Below are positions 10,820 to 20,184 of a DNA stretch of 64,000 nucleotides, piece by piece (position 1 is the stretch's first letter; every line of letters begins with the position of its first letter). The notes beneath the pieces are model-generated. The model did no database searches. It was not told the DNA's origin and saw only the letters and a list, made by a program, of their open reading frames with translations. The DNA is taken from assembly GCA_019426215.1 (NCBI GenBank), contig WHWC01000104.1, positions 62,001-126,000 of the forward strand, given 5' to 3'. A program made the translations under genes and the position numbers. The stretch is from Buddleja alternifolia (taxonomy: Eukaryota > Streptophyta > Magnoliopsida > Lamiales > Scrophulariaceae).

Positions 10820-11841
10820 TATATATACACACACATATAGGGTTAAATGCAATCAATTCCCGTGAAATTCGTACGTAAGAAGCAAAAATAACACCTCTGA
10901 ACTAAAAGGGCAATTTAGTTCCCTGTGAAAAATATAAAGAGTCAATTCAGCCCCAGGCTCGAATTGCGATTAGTTATGCTATTTTTGCATTTATATGGTA
11001 ATTTTACTCCTAATCTATCGGACATTGGATCAAATAATATTAAATCTATATATTTATGAATCTGAAAAATTATGACCATAGATCTTAAAGAGATCAATGA
11101 CTTCTATTTGACATATTATATATATATATATATGTATATATATATGTGTAATAGATCCCAAGGAAAAAAAGTCGGCCGAGGCATCAACGGTGAAGGGAGG
11201 TGGGGGAGGGAGGTGACTGGGTTGTGTAGCTATGTCGGCTTGGACGAGACTGATTGTAGCGGTGAAGGGCGGGGCTGGATTGTACAAAAATAGTGTAGAG
11301 AATTACACTAACCCAAGACCGAAAACCTTCCCTGAAGAACAAAACAAAGTAAATTAATGAAAAATACTTACAGTACTTTTGAACAATTACAAAATGCTAT
11401 TTGGAAGAAAGCTTGACACTTGGACACTTTTACAATGAACTTAAGCCTTGTGGATTGATTACAAATGCAAAAGGGATCACCCTATTTTATAGTACACAAT
11501 GGAGAATTTTAGATTACATTCTTGTATGGTATTGTTTTCATTTTCAATTCTCATTTTCAAGTTGAAAAATATAGAAAAATGAGTTTTCAAACCTTTATTG
11601 ATTTTTGTGTTAAAACTGAAAATATGTTTGGATGAATTGTTTTTGAGTTATTAATTTATAAGTTGAAAATAAAAATATGTTTGGATGTATGTGATTTTGT
11701 GTGGATTTTTATACGAAAAGACGTGATAAGGATGAAAATATGATTGGATAGATATTTTTTGAGATATAAAAGTAAAAAATTGTACATAATTTGACATAAA
11801 GTAAATTTAATTTGTAGTTGGTAATATAGTTAATTATATTG

Positions 11842-11885
<44 letters not shown>

Positions 11886-12900
11886 AAATATACTTCTACT
11901 ATGTATATGGCACTTCTCAATCGTTTTATTAATTACATATATATTAATAATTTTCATACAAATGTTTTTATTCAAATTTATATTAAGAAATGTATAGTAG
12001 TTAAAATTATATAATGATCACCATGGTAATAACTAGTTGATTAACAAAATAATTTTTTTAATCGATTTTTTTTGAGGGGTTTGGAGAGATGGGGGGTACC
12101 CATGAGTCAAGCTCGAACCTAGACTACCGAATTGATCGGCTCGATCTCGAACTCAAACAAAGAGTTTTGAGCTTGAGCCAAAGTCGAGCTCCGAAAAAAT
12201 TAAAAAATATATATTTTTTATTAAATTTTTTATTAATATATATTGTTAAATATAATCTCGATAAATATTAAATATATCATTATTTATATATATAATAAAC
12301 TGAAAATATAATAATATATATCAATAAATAAAATCAATACTATATTATATATATTAATGAATAAATAATTTTTATTTATGAAAGCAAAACTTAGGGATTG
12401 GGGGTGGGGGAGGGGGGGGGGGGGGGGGTTGTTCAGCGAGATTCATGGGATAATGTGACTTTCAACTTTCTTGTAGAGCAAATTTTGGGAGTTGTGGCAG
12501 CAAGATCAATTTTCATTTTTTCATGAGTTGGATTCCCAAAAATTTGAAAATTGAAAAGTTAAAAAAGGAGAAAAATTACTTGGCCCAAACATGTTTTGGG
12601 TTTTCAAAGTGGTTGAGAATTGAGATTTGAAAATGAAAATAAAACCATACAAGGCTAGCATCTAGTCAAACCTTGAAACAATAAGGCTCTGTTTGGATCT
12701 GTTTTCATTTCATTAACCGTCATTTTCTAAAATGTATGGGATAATGAGTTTTTAATTTTTGCGTGAGAAAAGTGAAAAAAGTAGGTGCGTTTGGTTGTGT
12801 TTTTTAAAAGGGTGGAAATTAGTGATTGTGATGTGTGAAATGATTGAAAAATAATAATTAGATGAATAAAATTGGGTTTAAAAATTTAAAGGAGAGGAGA
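10820..12900. mobile_element. Ankyrin intron 1 (part): long inverted-repeat element about 11519-12654 and low-complexity DNA
   Basis: TTCTTGTATGGTATTGTTTTCATT at 11519 onward mirrors the right end near 12620-12654, whose reverse complement is CCTTGTATGGTTTTATTTTC. This marks a non-coding inverted-repeat element of about 1.1 kb, superfamily uncertain. Inside are (TA)n/(TG)n runs at 11845-11885 and a G-run at 12410-12428. Beyond it, 12680-12900 starts with GGCTCTGTTTGGATCTG, a phrase typical of hAT-like MITE ends, but I find no partner. Reading frames in this stretch are simple-sequence artefacts. Confidence 0.45.
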
Positions 12901-13291
12901 CACTACAAGAAAATTGAGTATTGACAATGAAAATATACGTCATGGCCTTAACCCGTGGTGTATAGCAGTCTAAATCCACGGCTTATTTGGCCGTGATAGA
13001 TGTTTCATATAGCCACGCTAAAGTTAGGCGTGGTGAAAAAGAATGTTAGATATTTTAAGCTCTAACTAGCCATGGTGGAAGAAATGCTAATTTACCACTT
13101 TTTTACAATAGTTAAAAGTCATAGTCTTTGAAATAAATGAAATAATGACAAGCCATGGTCAATGTTTTGGCCATGCTTGAAAATACCATGGCCTATGATA
13201 GGCAAAGCCGTGGTCAATTGATTTTAATCATGGCAAAAAGGCTTTTCACCATGGCTTATTCACATGGGCAATAGTCAATTTTTTTGTAGTG
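12901..13291. mobile_element. Mini-CACTA (non-autonomous, 391 bp) with TSD AGA
   Basis: The element begins CACTACAAGAAAATTGA and ends TCAATTTTTTTGTAGTG, giving CACTA-type terminal inverted repeats. The flanking trinucleotide AGA is present on both sides (12898-12900 and 13292-13294), the 3-bp TSD expected of CACTA. The interior repeats short CCATGG and CCACGGC phrases in both orientations, which may be subterminal binding sites. It has no coding capacity and depends on a transposase from elsewhere. Its termini (CACTACAAGAAA) differ from those of the large CACTA elements here (CACTAGTACAG), so it belongs to a different subfamily. Confidence 0.85.
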
Positions 13292-13441
13292 AGAGAGAAA
13301 TGTTTAAAAAATTGAAAGGAGATGAGAGAGAAAAGTAATAAAAAGAAATTTTGAAATGAGTGATGTGAAATGAATTTTAAAGAAATGATTGAAATTTTGT
13401 AAAAATAAAGTAAAAACTTTATTCAATATAATTTTCAGTTA

Positions 13442-14425
13442 GAGATAATGACATCTATAGTCCCTTTGGTTTTACGTTTGTGTCACTTTAGTCCCTCTGG
13501 TAATAAAAGTGGCACATTAGTCCCTCAACTATAAATTTTGTTGCACAGTGGTCCCTAAACTCAAATTCCGGCTGATTTCTTCCGGCCAACCGAGCGCGTG
13601 TGTTACACCTCAATTTAACTGGGGGTATTCCTGTCATTCAGCCCATTTTTCACCCCAAATAATATGTCACTTTAGTCCTCCCCTCTAATCCCTTGTCCCC
13701 CTTAATCCCAGCCCATCATTAACCCATCTTCTTCTTCACCTTACCCTCACCATGCCCGCCGCTGTCCCTCTACCCACGGCCGCCGCCCCTACACCACCAA
13801 CCCACCTCCAATTCTGAAATTCATCATTTTTATACTCATAAACCCATCAAAAATTGAAATTCCAAATCTGAAATTCACCATTCTGAAATTAATGGGTTTA
13901 TACCCATAAACCCATTTCAAAATTCACCATTCTAAAATTCAAATTTGGGTGTGTGTATATATGTGTGTGTGATTTTATATACATACATATATGTGTATAT
14001 GCGTGTGTGTGAGCCTATATACATACATATATATATGTATGTATGTATATGCGTGTGTGTGTGTTTAGATATGTGTGTGTTTATATATGTGTGTGTGTGT
14101 CTGCGTGTGTGTATATGTGTGTGTGATTTTATATGCATACATATATGTGTATATGCGTGTGTGAGCCTATATACATACATATATATATATATATATGTAT
14201 ATGCGTGTTTGTGTGTGTTTATATATGTGTGTGTGTGTGTCTGCGTGTGTGTATATGTGTGTGTGCGTGTGTCTGTGTGTATTATATATATGTGTGTGAG
14301 TGTGTGTGTGTGTTATATATGTGTGTGTGTCGGCGTGTATATATATGTGTGTGTGTGTGTTTTGGTGAAGAAAATGGAGTAGAGAGAGAGAATAGGGTGG
14401 ATGAATGTGTGTGTGTGTCTGCGTG

Positions 14426-14457
<32 letters not shown>

Positions 14458-14715
14458 AATTAGTGTGTGTTTTGGTGAAGAAGATGAAGTAGAGAGAGAG
14501 AGAATAGGATGGATGGAAAATGACAGAAATACCCCCAGTTAAATTGAGGTGTAACACATGCGCTCGGTTGGCCGAAAAAAATCAGCCAGAATTTGAGTTT
14601 AGGGACCACTGTGCAACAAAATTTATAGTTGAGGGACTAATGTGCCACTTTTATTACCAGAGGGACTAAAGTGACACAAACGTAAAACCAGAGGGACTAT
14701 AGATGTCATTATCTC
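13442..14715. mobile_element. Foldback Mutator-like (MULE) element with long TIRs and 10-bp TSD
   Basis: The left arm begins GAGATAATGACATCTATAGT and the right arm ends in its reverse complement. The inverted repeats extend about 190 bases (blocks such as CACTTTAGTCCCTCTGG, TTTGTTGCACAGTGGTCC and CAATTTAACTGGGGGTA). TTTTCAGTTA flanks both sides (13432-13441 and 14716-14725). Long TIRs with a 9-10 bp TSD indicate a Mutator-like foldback element (family knowledge). No transposase is encoded. The centre is a TG/TA microsatellite. It sits in ankyrin intron 1. Confidence 0.85.
13947..14480. repeat. Compound TG/TA microsatellite with an embedded higher-order repeat
   Basis: Alternating (TG)n, (TA)n, CATACATA and GCGTGTG tracts fill the centre of the foldback element. 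A larger unit of roughly 150 bases (GTGATTTTATATACATACAT ... GCGTGTGTGTGAGCC) occurs twice, near 13968 and 14123. A unit ending TTTTGGTGAAGAAAATGGAG / TTTTGGTGAAGAAGATGAAG also occurs twice, near 14361 and 14470. Long reading frames here on both strands encode only Cys/Val/Tyr/Ile or His/Thr runs and are artefacts. Confidence 0.9.
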
Positions 14716-14725
14716 TTTTCAGTTA

Positions 14726-16482
14726 TCTTAAAGTGTTTTAAGTGTTATAAATTTGTTCTAATATATATAATAAAATAAGACTTGCGTTTTCTTCATCAAT
14801 CTAATAGGTAGCTTTGTGGAAAAATAGAAAAAAGTAAACATCAACTAATGATGAATAAAGACTAGTGGCTGGAGAATATGAATTTTTTTTTTAGGAAAAT
14901 TATGGAATAATACAAATATGATTTTGCATTGAATTTGATTTTTTAGTAACAGGTAAAGTGTTCCCTTTCTCGCTAATTAGTTAGAAGTTATTTTGTCTTT
15001 ATTAATATGAAAAATTTCTATTCCCTTAAGAATAATATTTCCAAGAAGAAAAGGATGGACGAAGAAGAACATGAAAAGATAAAGAAAAAAGAAAATTATT
15101 GTTTTAATTATTTGCTGATTTGTAAATATACTTATTAAGTATTAATTGAATTAATTACTTTAATAATTTAATAAATTGTTTTTTATAAATAATAGTTTAG
15201 AGTAAATATTATATATAAGTATTTATAAAAATAATTTGTTATGTAAGTAATTATAAGTTTATTTAAGGAGTAAAATGTAAGAAAGTTAAATTTGTAAACA
15301 ATTTTTTGTAATTTCTAAATTATTTCATTTGAAAATTATACCACTAAACCAACATGTCTTGAATAAATTATTTGTATATTTAAGAAAAAATTTATACACT
15401 TGTCATTTTTGATGCAATAGAAGATGATTAATTATCAATTATAATTTTTTTATAGTAATTGAGAATTACTAAAGCATATGTATATGTGTGTGTGTGTGCG
15501 TATTAGTAATTGAGAATTATCAGTTATAATTTACTCTTTTTAGTAAGAAACGAGAGAAAGAAAAAGAAAAAAAAAAGCAATTGAGAAAAGGATAATAACA
15601 AAGTTGAAAATTTTAAATGGAAAAATATATTGAATTGGTTTTCAAATTTTCTAGTATTTTAAGATTCTTAATTGAAATATTTTATTCATCATAAGATTAA
15701 TTTATTGAATAACTTAAATAGTTCTTAAATAGAAAATATATACATAATAACTTACAAAAGTGATTATTTATTATTAAATTAAAACATTACATTTACATCT
15801 CCTGAAAAGTTAGCATATATTACAAATGTCCCAGGGGTATTTTGATCAGTAAAAAATCTGATCTTTTGGTCCAGGGTTGACCAGGGGGAAAACTGGGATA
15901 TTCAAAAAGTATTTTGCTGATATCATCAATTTTTTGCCGGAAAAAATCGACAGGGTGTGCCCGTATAATCCAAATCTACATCCAGGAGAGGTCATGGTAA
16001 TTACCAATAAGTGAGAGAGAGTTTGTGTAATTACACTATAAGTTAGGGGCTCTGAGTGTAATTTTCCCTAACATCATGTCGCCTAAGTTCACGTAATTAA
16101 TACATATAGAGCTGTAAATGAAGTTCTATTAAATTATGATACTGTTGATTTTTTGTCCTCAAGTAAGATATTTCTTCAAAAATTAAAAGTAACCCAATGT
16201 GACAATGGCGTGCTCCTTCCAACAAAATTTGAAATTCACTAGCAAATTTATCCTCAAATTGGGAAAAAGTAAATTAAAATAGGATATAGCCATTGTCAAT
16301 TTTTATGGGACGGCCACTGCTTTTGGCCGTACGCAGGACTAAGAATTGCAAATTTTACCGCGCAAAAGTCCAACAAAACTAAGCCTTGTTCAAATATCAA
16401 ATCAATTAAGTAAATGACGATACAGATATATATATTAGTTAAAAAAAAAAAAAGGAAGAAGCTGCAAATGGTAACAACTTAC
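14726..16482. other. Remainder of ankyrin intron 1
   Basis: AT-rich intron sequence. 15835-16075 contains T/G-rich phrases (CCAGGGGTATTTTGATCAG, GGTAATTACCAATAAGTGAG, GTAATTTTCCCT) resembling one arm of the CCCCTCA-type MITE at 9084, but no second arm is clear. A poly-A tract lies at 16440-16453, next to the exon 1 donor. No gene recognised. Confidence 0.5.
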
Positions 16483-16933
16483 TAGCACCATCTTGTGCAG
16501 CAGGAGCTGAACTTTTGAGTTGAGCTTCAATATTCCCATCTTCCTCATTGACATTCCGGTTTTGATTGAAAATCTTCTCCAGCTCTAACCAAACCTCCCT
16601 AGCACTGCCCAATTCCCACACACAGCGAAGCGCATCGTTCCCAATTGACCCCAAAATCCATCCTTTAACAACCCTATCTCTTCTTCTGAGTTGTTTCTCC
16701 TCATCATCATCATCAGCACTGAGTACTTTCTCTGCAGGTTGTATGATTTCGCGGTTGTCGATGAAACCGCGCAAGCCTTGGCTATCTATCAAACAAAGCA
16801 TCTGCTCTTTCCAAATATTGAAATTGGTTATTCTGTCTTCGTCTTGGAGACATGGCTTCACGGATACGAAGTTTGACACATTGACAGTTGATGGCATCAG
16901 CATGCATGGCTTATTCAAATAGGAGGAACCCAT
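16483..16933 (-). CDS. Ankyrin-repeat gene (ITN1/ACD6-like), exon 1 with UBN2/copia-gag-like N-terminus
   Basis: The ATG (plus 16931-16933) opens a frame beginning MGSSYLNKP, and the exon ends at a GTAAGT donor (16477-16482). The roughly 150 residues include FNIWKEQMLCLIDSQGLRGF and VVKGWILGSIGNDALRCVWE, then EVWLELEKIFNQ. This is the DUF4219/UBN2-type fold shared with copia gag proteins. In many eudicots this domain forms the first exon of ITN1-like ankyrin proteins (family knowledge). The junction to exon 2 is in frame across a 5.7-kb intron. An AATAAATA-like element lies about 55-70 bases upstream of the ATG. Nothing in the exon is broken. Confidence 0.75.
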
Positions 16934-17004
16934 TGATTGATGGAAGCTCTACACTTTTCACTCACTCCAATGAAAGATGAACCTTTTATTTATTTGAGGA
17001 GTAT

Positions 17005-17898
17005 TTATTGCAGCTTTTTAGGTAAGTTTTGTCAGTTTTCTTGTACCCTATTTATTCTTTTATTTTATATCTTTTTATTATTTCCTTTCATCTTACATTT
17101 TTTTGACTTTTTGAGGTAACAAAAATTTATGAAAGCCAACCACCAATTCATCCTGCAAACTTTTAAAAGAGCCAACAACCCTTTTTGTAATTTCTTTTTT
17201 CGTTTCTTTTATTTTTTAGGATAAAGGGCTTTAACATTTTCATCACTGTAAATTAAAATTGTCTCTCTTCATTGTAAAAATGAAATTTTTCTTTATACTT
17301 TCACACCTTCTTGGTTCTCCATTAATAGATTTTCTTCGCCATTTTCAATCGCAGTCCGCCTTCAAAATAATGTGACTAAACATCTAGAAAGTACTTTCAA
17401 AATATATGTTGGATGTTCAAAAAAGTTTATTCCACTAAGTCATTATAATTTGTGACGAAACATCTAGAAAATACAAGTTCAAAATCCAAAATAAACTTGA
17501 AATATATTATAGCTTAAAATACAACTCAAAGTAGCTAGCAAGCTACATCTTAATTGCTTAAACTTTTAAGTTTTCGTAGAAAAAAGCAGAAAAAACGAAA
17601 AAAGAGTTGAAAAGGTAATTAGTTGTATTAAATTTTGAAACAAAACATAAGAGAAGTTAATGATAAAAAAAAATAAATGAAAGGATAAATAAAGTACAAG
17701 AAAGCTGACAAAAACTTACCCAAAAAGCTACTATATGATTATTGAAACAACTTAACACTATATTATCTTATTTTGAGTTGCATACATAATTATAAATATT
17801 TTTAGCAAATAATATTATGTTGCTAAGTGATTCGTTGTAGTGAACAGTTAACACGTTGTTTTTCTACTCTCTTTTTTTTCCAATTTAATTTATATGTT
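17005..17898. repeat. Segment upstream of the ankyrin gene, duplicated at 51630-52955
   Basis: TATTGCAGCTTTTTAGGTAAG at 17005 and the following 0.9 kb recur in the same orientation from 51630, with small differences. The second copy carries two insertions (51656-51831 and 51929-52132) that this copy lacks, so this one supplies the empty sites. Homology stops near AATTTATATGTTT at both right ends. The duplicated block begins roughly 70 bases upstream of the ankyrin ATG, so the promoter-distal region but not the coding exon is shared. Confidence 0.8.
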
Positions 17899-18229
17899 TA
17901 AATTGACAATGTTTTGGAAAAATATTGAATTAAATTAATCTATGGCATATGCATATAACATACAGAATGGAATGTTATCTTATCATATTGAGCAAGTTTT
18001 ACAAAACATATTTATTTCACTTTAATGAACTTAACATGTCTCTATTTTGATACAGCTTTCCCTCCATATATAATCTCGACTTGGCCTATCTAATGGTTAT
18101 ATTAAATTTGATCATCAAATTCCACCAAATTATATTAGCTTCCCAAAGAGTATACTGAGAAAGAGTCTAAGTAATAGTAGCAAATCATATGATTATATGT
18201 AATTGCAGCTCACAATATTTGTTCATCAG
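17899..18229. other. AT-rich flank of the Tat retrotransposon
   Basis: No reading frame or repeat recognised. It forms the left target flank of the element starting at 18230. The last five bases are ATCAG. The corresponding right flank (40800-40804) is GTTAG, an imperfect match for a 5-bp TSD. Confidence 0.5.
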
Positions 18230-18337
18230 TGTTTCGTGTTTCTAAACAAACTAGACTAGGGAAAGATTTTGAGTGGTCAATCCAAGCCCCTTGATAATTC
18301 ACAACTTAAAATTATTAAATAACCCTTGCCTATATAT
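18230..18337 (-). repeat. 3' LTR of the Tat element, distal fragment (U5 end)
   Basis: 108 bases matching 39995-40102, with seven differences by hand count. The LTR then stops at TATATAT, where the CACTA element begins. It resumes at 27677 after the duplicated TAT. Confidence 0.9.
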
Positions 18338-18695
18338 CACTAGTACAGAAAAGACTTGTTACAGCGCACATTTTACAGCAGTTTTTGGAAAACCGCTGAA
18401 CGGAGAGACTTATTACAGCGGTTTATAAGTGAACCGTTATAATGGATATTAACCGGGTACATATTACAGCGGTTTTTTATCGAACCGCTGTAATAGTTCG
18501 AACCTATTATAGCGGTTCGATAAAAAACCGCTATTATAGCGCGAACAGAAAAAAAAAATAAAAATTTTATAGCGGTTCGGGAATGAACCGCTATAACCGG
18601 TTTATGCCAATTATAGCGGTTCAGTACCGAACCGCTATAACTGGTAAACCGGTTATAGCGGTTCGTTCCCGAACCGCTATAAAACGTAATTAAAA
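18338..18695. promoter_or_regulatory. 5' subterminal inverted-repeat array of CACTA 1
   Basis: At least eight units of TTATAGCGGTTCG...CGAACCGCTATAA or TTACAGCGG...CCGCTGTAA type are packed into about 350 bases, in both orientations and often as hairpin pairs. In En/Spm-like elements such arrays are bound by the TNPA-type protein and are needed in cis for transposition (family knowledge). Here the repeat core is AACCGCT(G/A)TAA. The same core recurs at 27400-27676, at both ends of CACTA 2, and in 1-221. Confidence 0.75.
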
Positions 18696-20184
18696 AAAAT
18701 AAAAATTTCCCTCCCTTTTTTCCCCCCAAAAACCGAGCTCTCCCCCTCATTTCTCTCTACTATCTCTCACTCTCTACTCTACTCTCTCTCTCTACTCTAC
18801 TATCTCTCTCACTCTCCACCACCGCCCCCGCCATCGTCTCCACCACCACCACAATCCGCCGCCGCCGCCGCCGCCGCCGCCCCATTTGATTTTTCTCTAT
18901 CTCTCTACTCGATCTCTCTCCCTATACTCTGCTCTCTCTCTCTCTATACTCTCTCTCTCACTCTCAAGCTAACCTAAACCGCCCCCGTCCCGTCGCCACC
19001 ACCTCCACCACCACCCCAAACCGCCGCCGCCGCCGTGACCCACCACTCTCCTCCTCTCTCTCTTTATAGGTATATATATATATATGTTTATATATGTTAT
19101 GTTATATATATATATATATATTGTATATATTAAATTTAGGTTATGTGTTAATTTCTTGTTTGTTATATATTAATGTTATGTTAATTCGGATTTTGTGATG
19201 TATATAATGTAGGTTATATGTTAATTTGTTAATTATTGTTATATATATCATGTTATGTTAATTGGGGTTTTATAAATTATATAGTGGATTTTTGTTATTA
19301 TGTTGTAGTTGATTTTTTACTAACTTTGAATGCAAATCTGATTTGTTCTAGGCATCTCATGAGTATGTTCGATATATGTATGTATATCCCTATGTATCTA
19401 GTTTCATATGAATAAAACGGTTCATGAATCGGAGTTTTCCACAATGAGTTATGAATTTTCTCGTGAAGACGCGCACAGCTGTTTTGAAAATTGACAGATT
19501 TTTCTCTAACTTTGAATACAAATCTGCTTTTTTCTAGACATCTACTGAGTATGTGAGATATATGTGTGGATAGCCCTATGTGTCTAGTTTCATAGGAAGA
19601 AAACGGTTCATGAATCCGAGCTTTCTACAATTATTTATGAATTTTCTCGTGAAGACGCGCACAGCTTTCTGCACAACCGAGAAGCTCCAAAAACTTTATA
19701 TCGTGATGCTTTAATTTATTTGTAGTTTTATGTGCTTTTGGATCCAATTGGTGATCAATATTTATAATATGATGCTTTATTTGTAGTTTTTTATGTGATC
19801 TATGTGATCCAACTGGTGATCAATATTTGTAGTTGTTCCCCTGGAAATATGATGTTTTATGTGATCCAACTGGTGATCAATATTTTTGTATCGTTTTGTG
19901 TTCGTTGTGGGTGAAAGATTAGAGTGTTGGGTTTGTTGTGGTTGAAATTGGTAGTATTTTTTGCGTCGTTTCCCTGTTGAGATTTTAGCGGATCGTAAGA
20001 TTCGACTTCTGTTGGTTACAACCCACTGAGAAGATTAAGTCGAGAACTTGGTAGAAATATTTGCGTCGTTACTCTGCCGAATTTTTTATAGAATAATGCG
20101 AAATAAATTAAAAATAAATTTATTTAATTAATTTAACTATCAACTGATGTTAAAATTATTTAATTTAATTAATTGAGAATTTAG
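18696..20184 (+). promoter_or_regulatory. CACTA 1 leader: CT/CCG-rich promoter region, tandem repeats and first intron
   Basis: 18760-19070 is CTCTCTAC and CCGCCGCC simple sequence, also present in CACTA 2. 19080-19330 contains two loose copies of a TTATATGTTAATTTCTTG...TTGGGGTTTT unit, amplified in CACTA 2. 19317-19672 holds two copies of a roughly 177-base unit starting CTAACTTTGAATRCAAATCTG and ending GAAGACGCGCACAGCT. 19695-19890 has three GTGATCCAACTGGTGATCAA-like units. This block probably carries the promoter, 5' UTR and an intron ending just before the ATG at 20185 (inference). Confidence 0.5.

Noticed and set aside
13932..14557. Reading frames of 80-145 codons on both strands
   Set aside because: They translate TG/TA microsatellite DNA into Cys/Val/Tyr or His/Thr/Ile runs, which is an artefact of the repeat.
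18338..18700. Arrays of short hairpins read as a satellite or CRISPR-like repeat
   Set aside because: They sit directly inside CACTA termini with a TSD and recur at every CACTA end, so they are subterminal repeats.
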